Positions 17,966-25,443 of a stretch of 64,000 nucleotides of DNA are shown piece after piece. The DNA is taken from the NCBI RefSeq assembly GCF_006716065.1, contig NZ_VFOL01000001.1, positions 3,782,001-3,846,000 on the forward strand, read 5' to 3'. Made by a program: the position numbers and the translations under genes. Source of the stretch: Salinispora arenicola (GTDB taxonomy: Bacteria; Actinomycetota; Actinomycetes; Mycobacteriales; Micromonosporaceae). The first letter of the stretch is position 1. Every line of letters starts with the position of its first letter. The notes under the pieces were generated by a model. The model worked only from the letters and a program-made list of their open reading frames with translations. It did not search any database and was not told where the DNA came from.

Positions 17966-19249
17966 ATGGCAGTTGACAGTGCGCGCGGTGCGAGCGCCTT
18001 CTGGCGGTGGTGGACGGCCGGCACCGCCAGCGCGGTCGGTTCGGCGGTGGGCGCGGTGGCGCTGCCGCTGACGGCGTTGACGGCGCTCGACGCCTCCGCG
18101 TTCGAGATGGGCATCATCGTCGCCGCCAGTTACGTCGCCTGGCTCGTGATCGGCCTACCCGCCGGGGTGATGGTGCAGCGACTACCCATGCGACAGGCTC
18201 AGATCGGCGCTGACCTGGCCCGCGCAGCAGCAGTCATCTCGATCCCGCTGACCTGGTGGTGGGGCTGTCTGACGGTCACTCAGCTGGTGATTGTGGCCCT
18301 CGTGATCAGCTTTGCGAACGTCATCTTCGACGTCGCCAACGCGACCTTCCTGCCGTCGATCGTCAGCAAGGAGCAGTTGCAGTCGCGTAACAGCCTGATC
18401 TCCGGCACGCACGCCGCTACTCAACTCGGCGGACCATCCGTTGGCGGTCTCATCGTCCAAGTGCTCGGCGCGGTGCCCACCCTTATCGTGGACGCGGCGA
18501 GCTACCTTGTCTCCGCCCTGCTGCTGCGAACCCTGCCCGAGCGCCGCACCGAGGCCCCCGACCGCTGGCCACCGGTGCGCGCGATGATCCGTGAAGGCTG
18601 GCGTTTCGTCGTGCACCACCCGGTGATGGGCCCGTGTATGTGGGCCGCCACCGCGGCGAACGCCGTCTGTGGGGCGCAGCACGCGCTATACGCGCTCTAC
18701 CTCGTCCGTGAGCTGCACGCCGAGCCCGGCCTCGTCGGCCTGCTGCTCGCGGCCGATGGAGTTGGCGCACTGATCGGCGCGGCTTTGACGAACCGGATCA
18801 CGGCCAGGCTCGGGACCGCTCGCGCCCTGATCGTCGCCGGATTCGTCGCGGTCGCCGGGGCCCTCATCGTTCCCCTCGGCACCGGCTGGCAGGCCTTCGT
18901 CGCCTTCACCGTCGGCAACGTGGTCTTCTCCGCCGGCGTGGTGGTGCTCAGCGTGGTGACCCGCACTTACCGGCAGATCGCCAGCCCGCCCCAACTACTG
19001 CCCCGGGTAGTGGCAACAGTCCGCTTCGTCTCCTGGGGCGCAATCCCGGTCGGCGGCTTGGTCGCCGGCGCCATCGCCGGCGTTCTCAGCGGCCGGGTCA
19101 CCCTGCTGATTTTCGTCGTCGCTGCCGCCTGCATGCCGTTGATCTTGCTGGCCTCACCGATCCGGCATCTGCGCAATCTCACCGACTATCAGCAGGGTGA
19201 GGATTCAACCGGCTCGCCGCCGGAACGCATGGTCGGAGTTCGCCATTGA
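17966..19249 (+). CDS. MFS efflux transporter (EntS/MFS_3 type)
   Basis: The protein has 427 residues and about twelve membrane helices. The loop between helices 2 and 3 reads PAGVMVQRLPMRQ, and FANVIFDVANATFLPSIV is typical of the MFS_3/enterobactin-exporter-like group. GGGAGGG precedes the ATG. The 29-bp gap to the divergent HxlR-peroxiredoxin gene points to local control. Drug or small-molecule export is likely; the substrate is unknown. Confidence 0.85.
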   Translation: MAVDSARGASAFWRWWTAGTASAVGSAVGAVALPLTALTALDASAFEMGIIVAASYVAWLVIGLPAGVMVQRLPMRQAQIGADLARAAAVISIPLTWWWGCLTVTQLVIVALVISFANVIFDVANATFLPSIVSKEQLQSRNSLISGTHAATQLGGPSVGGLIVQVLGAVPTLIVDAASYLVSALLLRTLPERRTEAPDRWPPVRAMIREGWRFVVHHPVMGPCMWAATAANAVCGAQHALYALYLVRELHAEPGLVGLLLAADGVGALIGAALTNRITARLGTARALIVAGFVAVAGALIVPLGTGWQAFVAFTVGNVVFSAGVVVLSVVTRTYRQIASPPQLLPRVVATVRFVSWGAIPVGGLVAGAIAGVLSGRVTLLIFVVAAACMPLILLASPIRHLRNLTDYQQGEDSTGSPPERMVGVRH

Positions 19250-19947
19250 CGCCGAACTGGCCTAGCCGCTGTAGCCGATGACCCGTCCGCGCCCACTCGA
19301 GGGCTGCCCGTCCGAGCTGGACAGGGTGCCGGCGCCGAACACCTGCCTCAGCGCGAGCCGGTGTCGTAGGGCACCTGCACGCGACGACGCCTGACCCGGC
19401 GTTGCGGGCCAGGCTGCTCGGTCTTAGCTGGCTGGTTAGGCTAGACAGGGCGCGGGCGGCGCTCGGACGGGTAGTCGTCGAACGTCGCGGTGCCCTCGGC
19501 CATCGCCTGACGGATCTGCTCGGCGGCGACAGTCCCCATCCAAAAAGATCACGATGGCATCGTCGGTGTGCCAACTAAACCTGGACGGAAGCGCTTCCGT
19601 CGTCCGCACCTAGTTGGCACCGCCACTGCTCCAGCGCGACGCCTGGCCCGGCGGCCGCGCCAGCAAGAAGGTCTACTACGGCTAGGCCACGGTGCGTGTA
19701 TCCTAGGGGCCGTATCTGTTTTCGCCGTTGGGAGAGGCAAGTGCTCCTCTGAGGTCTGAGACACCGTGCGCCCGAGACGTGGCGTCTACGAATGTGACCT
19801 CGGAAGCGAGCTGCCCGCAGGCCCAGCATCTCTGCCTGGCGTAACCGCCATTCCGGCGCTTGTCTTCACGAAGTCCGTAGTGTTCCGCGGGTGTGGTGTC
19901 TCCACATACTGGCGCCTTTTACCAGTACGTACCCGGGAGACCCTCTG
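19250..19947. other. Intergenic region with gene scraps and leader of the ABC-F gene
   Basis: No full gene is seen. Short coding-like pieces occur, for example a minus frame 19441-19539 (MGTVAAEQIRQAMAEGTATF onward) and a plus frame ending in ASKKVYYG at 19684. A composite palindrome sits at 19569-19619. Near the ABC-F start, TACTGG and CCAGTA (19907-19912, 19922-19927) can form a small hairpin, and an upstream frame 19766-19948 ends TGATG at the ABC-F ATG. ABC-F resistance genes are often controlled by attenuation, so this leader deserves attention. Confidence 0.4.
19569..19619. repeat. Composite palindrome
   Basis: TGCCAACTA (19569-19577) and TAGTTGGCA (19611-19619) flank a perfect 18-bp palindrome GACGGAAGCGCTTCCGTC (19584-19601). 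The nested symmetry could be a recombinase or replication site, a terminator, or a transposon end. No function can be fixed. Confidence 0.5.
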
Positions 19948-21615
19948 ATGAGCATCCACACCACCGCACCCGTCCTGTGCACTGGCCTGTCGTTCGCCTG
20001 GCCGGACGGCACGCAGGTTCTGGACGATCTTTCCTGGGCAGCCAGGGAAGGCAGTACCGGCCTGATCGGGCGCAACGGCGGCGGGAAATCCACCCTCCTG
20101 CGATTGATCGCCGGTCGGCTCCTTCCCTCCTCGGGCACCGTCCACGTCGCCGGCAATCCCGGCTACCTGTCCCAGGACCTCACCTTTGATCCCGCGATGC
20201 GCGTGGAAGAGGTGCTGGGTGTCGCCTCCGTACGTGCCGCCCTGCACGCGATCGAAGCCGGCGATGCCAGCGAGGACCACTTCACCGCCCTAGGCGACCA
20301 GTGGGACGTGGAAGAACGCACCCACGCTGCCCTGGCCCGCCTGGGCCTGGGTCACATTAGGCTGGACCGCACCGTCGGCGAGATCTCCGGCGGCGAAGCA
20401 GTCCTGTTGCGCCTGGCCGCCCTTCTGCTGGCCCGCCCCGTCGTCCTGCTGCTGGACGAGCCGACCAACAACCTCGACCGCCATGCTCGCCACCGCCTCT
20501 ACGACGCGGTCACCGGCTACCGGGGCACCGTCATCGTCGTGACCCACGACCGCGAGCTGCTGGAGCGCGTTGACCAGATCGCCGAGCTGCGCACCGGAAC
20601 CGTGCGCACCTTCGGCGGCAACCTGACAGCCTATGAGAACACCATCGCTGCCGAGCAGGAAGCTGCTGAGCGGGCTCACGCCACCGCCCGCGCCGATCTC
20701 GCCCGGCAGCGCCGCGATCTGGCCGCCGCGCAGACGAGGCAGGCCCGCAGCGCCCGCTACGGCAAGCAGATGTACGCCGACAATCGCCTGGACAAAGCTT
20801 CCGCCCAGACCATGAAGCGTGCCGCCCAGGTCTCACGCGGCAAGCAACAGGCCGTCCACGACCAGCGCCTGGCGGACGCCAAGGAGCACCTGGACACGAC
20901 CGAGGACCGGCTCCGCGACGACGACACCATCCGCATCGACTTACCGGACACCACCGTTGCGCCCCACCGCACCGTCCTGACCGTCGATCGCGCCCGTCTG
21001 CGCACCGGCCGCAAGGTCGACGACCTGCGGGTTCACGGGCCCGAGCGCATTGCGCTCACCGGCCGCAACGGCGCCGGGAAGACCACCCTCATGCGTACCA
21101 TTGCCGGAAAGCTTCCGCCTGCGGAGGGCGAGGTCTGTGTCCATGTCGCGCTGCGCTATCTGCCACAGCGACTGGACCTGCTCGACGGCCAGCGGACAAT
21201 CTTCGACAACGTCGCCCATCTCAACCCGCACGCCACCGGAAACCAGATCCGCGCCCAGCTGGCCCGTTTCCTGTTCAAGGGCGGCCGCGCCGATCAGCTG
21301 GTGGACACGCTCTCGGGAGGAGAGCGCTTCCGCGCGACGCTGGCGGCGCTACTGCTGGCCGACCCCGCTCCTCAGCTGCTTCTACTGGACGAGCCAACCA
21401 ATAGTCTCGACATGGACAGCGTCGGCCAGCTTGCCCAGGCGCTGGCCGGCTACCGGGGCGCGCTGGTCGTCGTCAGCCACGACTTCCCGTTTCTTCGGCA
21501 GATTGGCATCACCCGCTGGCTGGACCTCGACGATGACGCGGCTGTGGAAGCATCCGAGGAAGCTGCGGATCAGAAGGTCAGGGGTTCGAATCCCTTCGGG
21601 CGCGCAAGATCGTAA
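19948..21615 (+). CDS. ABC-F family ATPase, probable antibiotic-resistance or translation factor
   Basis: The protein has 555 residues with two ABC domains and no membrane segment. The first Walker A is GRNGGGKST and the second GRNGAGKTT. Signatures EISGGE and TLSGGE precede LLLDEPTN in both halves, and a charged helical linker (about 215-325) joins them. This is the ABC-F pattern of ribosome-protection proteins against macrolide/lincosamide/pleuromutilin-type drugs, or of housekeeping EttA-like factors. GGGAGA lies seven bases before the ATG. The last residues (DQKVRGSNPFGRARS) are a translation of a tRNA gene 3' half, so the natural C-terminus was probably changed by integration. Confidence 0.85.
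   Translation: MSIHTTAPVLCTGLSFAWPDGTQVLDDLSWAAREGSTGLIGRNGGGKSTLLRLIAGRLLPSSGTVHVAGNPGYLSQDLTFDPAMRVEEVLGVASVRAALHAIEAGDASEDHFTALGDQWDVEERTHAALARLGLGHIRLDRTVGEISGGEAVLLRLAALLLARPVVLLLDEPTNNLDRHARHRLYDAVTGYRGTVIVVTHDRELLERVDQIAELRTGTVRTFGGNLTAYENTIAAEQEAAERAHATARADLARQRRDLAAAQTRQARSARYGKQMYADNRLDKASAQTMKRAAQVSRGKQQAVHDQRLADAKEHLDTTEDRLRDDDTIRIDLPDTTVAPHRTVLTVDRARLRTGRKVDDLRVHGPERIALTGRNGAGKTTLMRTIAGKLPPAEGEVCVHVALRYLPQRLDLLDGQRTIFDNVAHLNPHATGNQIRAQLARFLFKGGRADQLVDTLSGGERFRATLAALLLADPAPQLLLLDEPTNSLDMDSVGQLAQALAGYRGALVVVSHDFPFLRQIGITRWLDLDDDAAVEASEEAADQKVRGSNPFGRARS
21563..21606 (+). other. 3' half of a tRNA-Arg gene (att-like scar)
   Basis: The stretch contains an anticodon-loop-like CTGCGGA, the arm CAGAAGG, a complete T-arm AGGGGTTCGAATCCCTT and an acceptor strand CGGGCGC. 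The 5' half of a tRNA is absent: the upstream sequence is ABC-F coding. Integrases of the tyrosine family use tRNA 3' halves as att sites, and a lone 3' half marks one element border. By orientation the element DNA lies to the left. The Arg identity comes from likeness to actinobacterial tRNA-Arg(NCG). Confidence 0.7.
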
Positions 21616-21950
21616 AGGGGCTGACGTGCGGTTATGGCGGCAGACCCTTCCTGCTGGTGGCCTGTGTGGATGATGGGTGTCACGTGGGTGCCGGACCCGT
21701 GGTACCTGAACGACGGTGAGCAGACCCGAAAGATCGCGCGGAAGGACCAGAGGCAGGCAGCACTCATTTGATACAAAAAGATCAGTCGGACTCATGACAT
21801 TGACACGCATCGGCAAATACTCATTCCAGTCGTACGATGGACGGTAGCCGGCGAAACCCAATGCGGATTTGCGACAAAGGATCAGTGTCGCTCAAATTCG
21901 GCAATTCCCACCAAAACTGGGCTTGTTCAGGCAAGCAGACGGGAAGAGCA

Positions 21951-22547
21951 ATGACACACGGCAACGGCGGACCTGCGCTCACCACCGACAAAACCTCGAG
22001 CAACTGGGCCGGCGGCACCGCCCAGTTGACCGGCTCTTGGTGCTTCGCGGCCGCCGAGGTGACGGCCCAACGCGGATTCGGGAACAACAGTATTTCGCAG
22101 GAGCAAGTTGCCCACGAGGTACTGATGGCCCGGGCGGATGCTGGTGACTACACTCAGCATTCGCGAGAGTACTCGGAGGGTGTGCAACTACTTTGGGCGA
22201 CCAACAGCCGAAATGACACCAGCTGGGCCAGCGTCCACGATCTAGTCAACGGTGACCAGACGCTCCGTGGGTATCTCGAGAACAGCTGGGGCCAGCCCAG
22301 ACTTAGTGGGCGAACCACGGTGATGAGCGGCAGGATTCAGAGCGACGTTATCAAGCAAACGCTGGATCGCGACGGACTAGTGCTCACCGGTAATGCCCTT
22401 CATTGGAAGGTTATCTACGGTTACCAGGAATGGAGCGACAATTCGTTGAGTTACCGGGTCTACGATCCGATGCATGATACGTCGTCCGTTTTGGACGCAG
22501 CGTCAGTTCTGCAAGACATGCAGGTGAGCATCCAGGTGACCGCGTGA
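21951..22547 (+). CDS. Papain-like/C39-like cysteine peptidase family protein
   Basis: The protein has 198 residues from the ATG at 21951, which has GGAAGAG close upstream; the frame is open to 21837 with other ATGs. The candidate triad is Cys in TGSWCFAAAEV (about 31), His in NALHWKVIYGY and Asp in YRVYDPMHD. The order and spacing match papain-like C39_2/AvrRpt2-type families, whose motif is normally WCWAA. No signal peptide is seen. The region is richer in A+T than its surroundings, a sign of transfer, and it lies just right of the tRNA scar. It could be a maturation peptidase, an effector or a toxin. Confidence 0.55.
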   Translation: MTHGNGGPALTTDKTSSNWAGGTAQLTGSWCFAAAEVTAQRGFGNNSISQEQVAHEVLMARADAGDYTQHSREYSEGVQLLWATNSRNDTSWASVHDLVNGDQTLRGYLENSWGQPRLSGRTTVMSGRIQSDVIKQTLDRDGLVLTGNALHWKVIYGYQEWSDNSLSYRVYDPMHDTSSVLDAASVLQDMQVSIQVTA

Positions 22548-22560
22548 TCGCGCGCCGATT

Positions 22561-22719
22561 ACTCATTGCGCGTCCAGCGCACTCCAGGCCATCGTCGTTC
22601 TGTCCCACCAACGAGGACTTCGAGCCGAACGCCTCACGCCGATCACGCGCCAGCGGAACGTGGTGCACCTGACCAAGGTGATCACGGACTGGTACGAGAA
22701 GGCGCCGGCCGCAATCTGA
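22561..22719 (+). pseudogene. Coding-like C-terminal fragment, unidentified
   Basis: A frame reads SSALQAIVVLSHQRGLRAER and then LTPITRQRNVVHLTKVITDW up to a stop at 22717. Codon use looks genuine but there is no start, so this is a gene end left by rearrangement. The family is not recognised. Confidence 0.4.
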
Positions 22720-22983
22720 TCCACCAGCAAGCACCAGGCCCCCTCTGCAGCGGACGCGGAGGGGGCCGCCGCCCGCGCCCGAGGCCAACGCCTCGGCCGC
22801 CCACCAGCCATGACCCCGGAGAAGGTCGCGTGCGCACTCCCGTTGCTCGCCGAACCTGACCATTCGATGGCCTCGATCGCCGCACTGCTCGGCGTCTCCC
22901 GCAGCACCCTCTACAAGGCTCTACCCCAACTACAACCGTCGACCCCGACTGCCGACCGCACACCTGTGTCAGCCCCGTTCTGA
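22720..22983 (+). pseudogene. C-terminal fragment of a serine recombinase (resolvase/invertase)
   Basis: The fragment reads ARARGQRLGRPPAMTPEKVA and ends with a helix-turn-helix (MASIAALLGVSRSTLYKAL), the typical DNA-binding tail of Hin/Tn3-type serine recombinases. The catalytic N-terminal domain with its active Ser is missing. It continues in the same frame directly after the stop of the fragment before it. Confidence 0.7.
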
Positions 22984-23147
22984 GCGGCCTCGACGACGCT
23001 GGCCTCTACCGCGCCAAACTCACCCGCGCGGATCTCACCCGCGCCGACCTGCGCAGCGCCGATCTCACCGACGCAGCCTGCGGCCGGCTGGAGTCGTTGT
23101 ACAGGCCGTGGTCGAACGCGGCCGGTGGCGGGGAGACAGAGGGGTAG
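22983..23147 (+). pseudogene. Pentapeptide-repeat fragment
   Basis: The frame reads LYRAKLTRADLTRADLRSAD and goes on for one more unit, i.e. four A(D/K)Lxx pentapeptides, before a stop at 23145. No start or N-terminal part is found. It ends seven bases before the RCC1-repeat gene. Confidence 0.5.
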
Positions 23148-23153
23148 GGGTAG

Positions 23154-24836
23154 GTGGACAGTTTCTGGACCGGCACGGTCGCGGACGTGAGAGGAAGCTG
23201 GGTTCGGCCCGCGAGTGTGCGGGGGCTGTTCGCGGTGCCGCTGATGGTGGCGATCGTGCTGGGCGTGACCTCGGTCGGCGCGGCGCCCGTGCTCGCGCAG
23301 GGCGTGCCGTCGGCGGCAGCAGGCCCTCCCGGTACCGGCCTGGCCTGGGGCGACAACGCCGAGAGCCAGTTAGGCGATGGGACCACCACCAACAGCAGCA
23401 CCCCCGTGACAGTGGACGTGCCGGCCGACACCACGATCACCGCTGTCGCCGCCGGCCAGGGCCACAGTCTGGCAGTGACCTCCGCCGGCACCGTGCTGGC
23501 CTGGGGCGCCAACAGTTCCGGCCAGCTGGGCGACGGGACCACCACCCCCCGCAGCACCCCCGTTGCGGTGGATCTGCCGGCCGGCACCACGGTCACCGCC
23601 GTCGCCGCCGGTGACCGCCACAGTCTGGCGGTGACCTCCACCGGCACCGTACTGGCCTGGGGCCTCAACGTCACCGGCCAGTTATACGACGGGACCACCA
23701 CCAGCAGCAGCACCCCCATTGTGGTGGATCTGCCGGTCGGCACTACGGTCACCGCCGTCGCCGCCGGCAACGCCCACAGTCTGGCGCTGACCTCCACCGG
23801 CACCATGCTGGCCTGGGGCGCCAACAGTTCCGGCCAGCTGGGCGACGGGACCACCACCCCCCGCAGCACCCCTGTCGCGGTGGATCTGCCGGTCGGCACC
23901 ACGATCACCACCATCGCCGCCAGCAGCAGCAGCCACAGTCTGGCGGTGACCTCCACCGGCACCATGCTGGCCTGGGGCGCCAATTTCACCGGCCAATTGG
24001 GCGACGGGACCATCACCAACAGGAGCACCCCTGTCGCGGTGGATCTGCCGGCCGGTACCACGGTCACCGCCGTCGCCACCGGCAGCGGCCACAGTCTGGC
24101 GGTGACCTCCGCCGGCACCATGCTGGCCTGGGGCGGCAACGGTTCCGGCCAGCTGGGCGACGGGAGCACCACCAGCAGCAGCACCCCTGTTGCGGTGGAT
24201 CTGCCGGCCGGTACCACGGTCACCGCCGTTGCCGGCGGGGCCGGCCACAGTCTGGCGCTGACCTCCACCGGCACCATGCTGGCCTGGGGCTTCAACACCT
24301 CGGGCCAGCTGGGCGACGGGACCACCAGCAACCGCAGCATCCCCATAGCAACGGATCTGCCGGCCGACACCACAATCACCGCCATCGCCGGCGGCAGCTT
24401 CCACAGCCTGGCTATTGTCCCGTCGACATCGACCACGACCCTGCAGGTGTCCCCACCGAACCCGACACCGGATCAACCCGTCACCCTCACCGCCACCGTG
24501 ACCTGCACCGGCAGCACCCCCACTGGAACCATGACCTACCTAGAAGACACGACGATCCTGGGCACGGAACCCCTGTCCGGCAACCCCACCGCCACCGCAA
24601 CCCTCACCGTCACACGCCTGACACCCGGCACACACCACATCCAGGCGCGCTACAACGGCGACAACAACTGCCCAACCTCAACGTCCGATTCCACGACAGT
24701 CACCGTCCCCAAGCCCACCATCCCCGTAACCGGCACCAGCCTGCCCACCATCCTCGCAGCCGGATCCCTCCTCACCCTCACCGGCACGGCCCTGACCCTC
24801 GCCACCCACCGACGCCGACCAACACACAGGGCGTGA
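23154..24836 (+). CDS. Wall-anchored RCC1-repeat (beta-propeller) protein
   Basis: The protein has 560 residues from a GTG after GAGGGGTAGGGGTAG. A signal peptide ends near GAAPVLAQG. Seven RCC1 units of 52 residues follow (each with LAWG, GQLGDGT and GHSLAVTS), enough for one seven-bladed propeller. Then come an Ig-like domain (about 420-515) and a sorting signal: IPVTG, a hydrophobic stretch and basic HRRRPTHRA. IPVTG is a variant of LPxTG, so sortase anchoring is likely but not certain. It is paralogous to the gene at 25444-27183, with nearly identical upstream and signal-peptide DNA in inverted orientation. A surface-exposed binding role is inferred. Confidence 0.88.
   Translation: MDSFWTGTVADVRGSWVRPASVRGLFAVPLMVAIVLGVTSVGAAPVLAQGVPSAAAGPPGTGLAWGDNAESQLGDGTTTNSSTPVTVDVPADTTITAVAAGQGHSLAVTSAGTVLAWGANSSGQLGDGTTTPRSTPVAVDLPAGTTVTAVAAGDRHSLAVTSTGTVLAWGLNVTGQLYDGTTTSSSTPIVVDLPVGTTVTAVAAGNAHSLALTSTGTMLAWGANSSGQLGDGTTTPRSTPVAVDLPVGTTITTIAASSSSHSLAVTSTGTMLAWGANFTGQLGDGTITNRSTPVAVDLPAGTTVTAVATGSGHSLAVTSAGTMLAWGGNGSGQLGDGSTTSSSTPVAVDLPAGTTVTAVAGGAGHSLALTSTGTMLAWGFNTSGQLGDGTTSNRSIPIATDLPADTTITAIAGGSFHSLAIVPSTSTTTLQVSPPNPTPDQPVTLTATVTCTGSTPTGTMTYLEDTTILGTEPLSGNPTATATLTVTRLTPGTHHIQARYNGDNNCPTSTSDSTTVTVPKPTIPVTGTSLPTILAAGSLLTLTGTALTLATHRRRPTHRA
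23341..24430 (+). repeat. Seven tandem 156-bp repeats (RCC1 units)
   Basis: TGGCCTGGGG recurs at 23341, 23497, 23653, 23809, 23968, 24124 and 24280. The spacing is 156 bp except one of 159, which adds a Ser codon. The units encode the propeller blades. Confidence 0.9.
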
Positions 24837-25101
24837 GGACCATCCATGTCGGCCAGGCCGGAGTAGTCGGCCGAAAGCCAACAGCAACGCTGGCCAGGGC
24901 CCGACTGCCGACCGTGCACCCGCTGCGACACAGTCCTGAGCCAGGAGTCGCCGTCTATCGGCGGCGGCTCGGTCCTCCGGTCGGTCCCGGATAGAACCGT
25001 CACGGTTGGCACGTCTTATGGGTTGGCACGCTCGCCGCTCGCGCGCGCGTTGTTGCGGTGCGACCGGTCGCAGCGAGGAGCCGGGCGGCGGGGCTGAAGC
25101 A

Positions 25102-25430
25102 CTACCCGGCGCGTGTTTCAGGGGTCAGGCTGTCCCTGGCCCCTGGCTGCGCGACGTCCGGCCAGTCGTCGACCTTGCCGGCGATGGTGCGGGCGGTGGC
25201 GTGGTCGCTCCGGGCGGCGGCGCGTGCCGCGGCGAGGGCGGCGTGGCGGCCGCGGCCGGGCCCGGCGCGCTCCGCCTGGCGGGCCTGCTCCCGGAGCGCC
25301 CGCTTGGCGCGGGTGGCGTCGCGGGCGGTGGCTGTCGCGGCGGCCCGGTCGACGACGTCGCGACGACGCGCGTCCGCAGCCTGGCGGTGCTCGTCGTGCC
25401 GGCGCGCGGGGGTGCGGCGGCTCGTACTGC
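25102..25430 (-). pseudogene. Helical, Ala/Arg-rich C-terminal fragment
   Basis: A minus-strand frame with strong codon bias reads DRAAATATARDATRAKRALR and later ARTIAGKVDDWPDVA before its stop at 25102-25104. It has no start, and its upstream side is cut at the end of the second RCC1 gene. The helical charged style is like tails of plasmid transfer or replication proteins, but no family is recognised. Confidence 0.35.
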
Positions 25431-25443
25431 CGACCGACCTCGC

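Noticed and set aside
21540..21606. Complete tRNA gene
   Set aside because: Only the part from the anticodon loop to the acceptor is present; the upstream bases do not form a D-arm, anticodon 5' stem or matching acceptor strand.
23341..24430. Regular 156-bp repeats as a CRISPR-like array
   Set aside because: The repeats are coding, lack short identical repeats with unique spacers, and encode RCC1 blades. No cas gene is present in the window.
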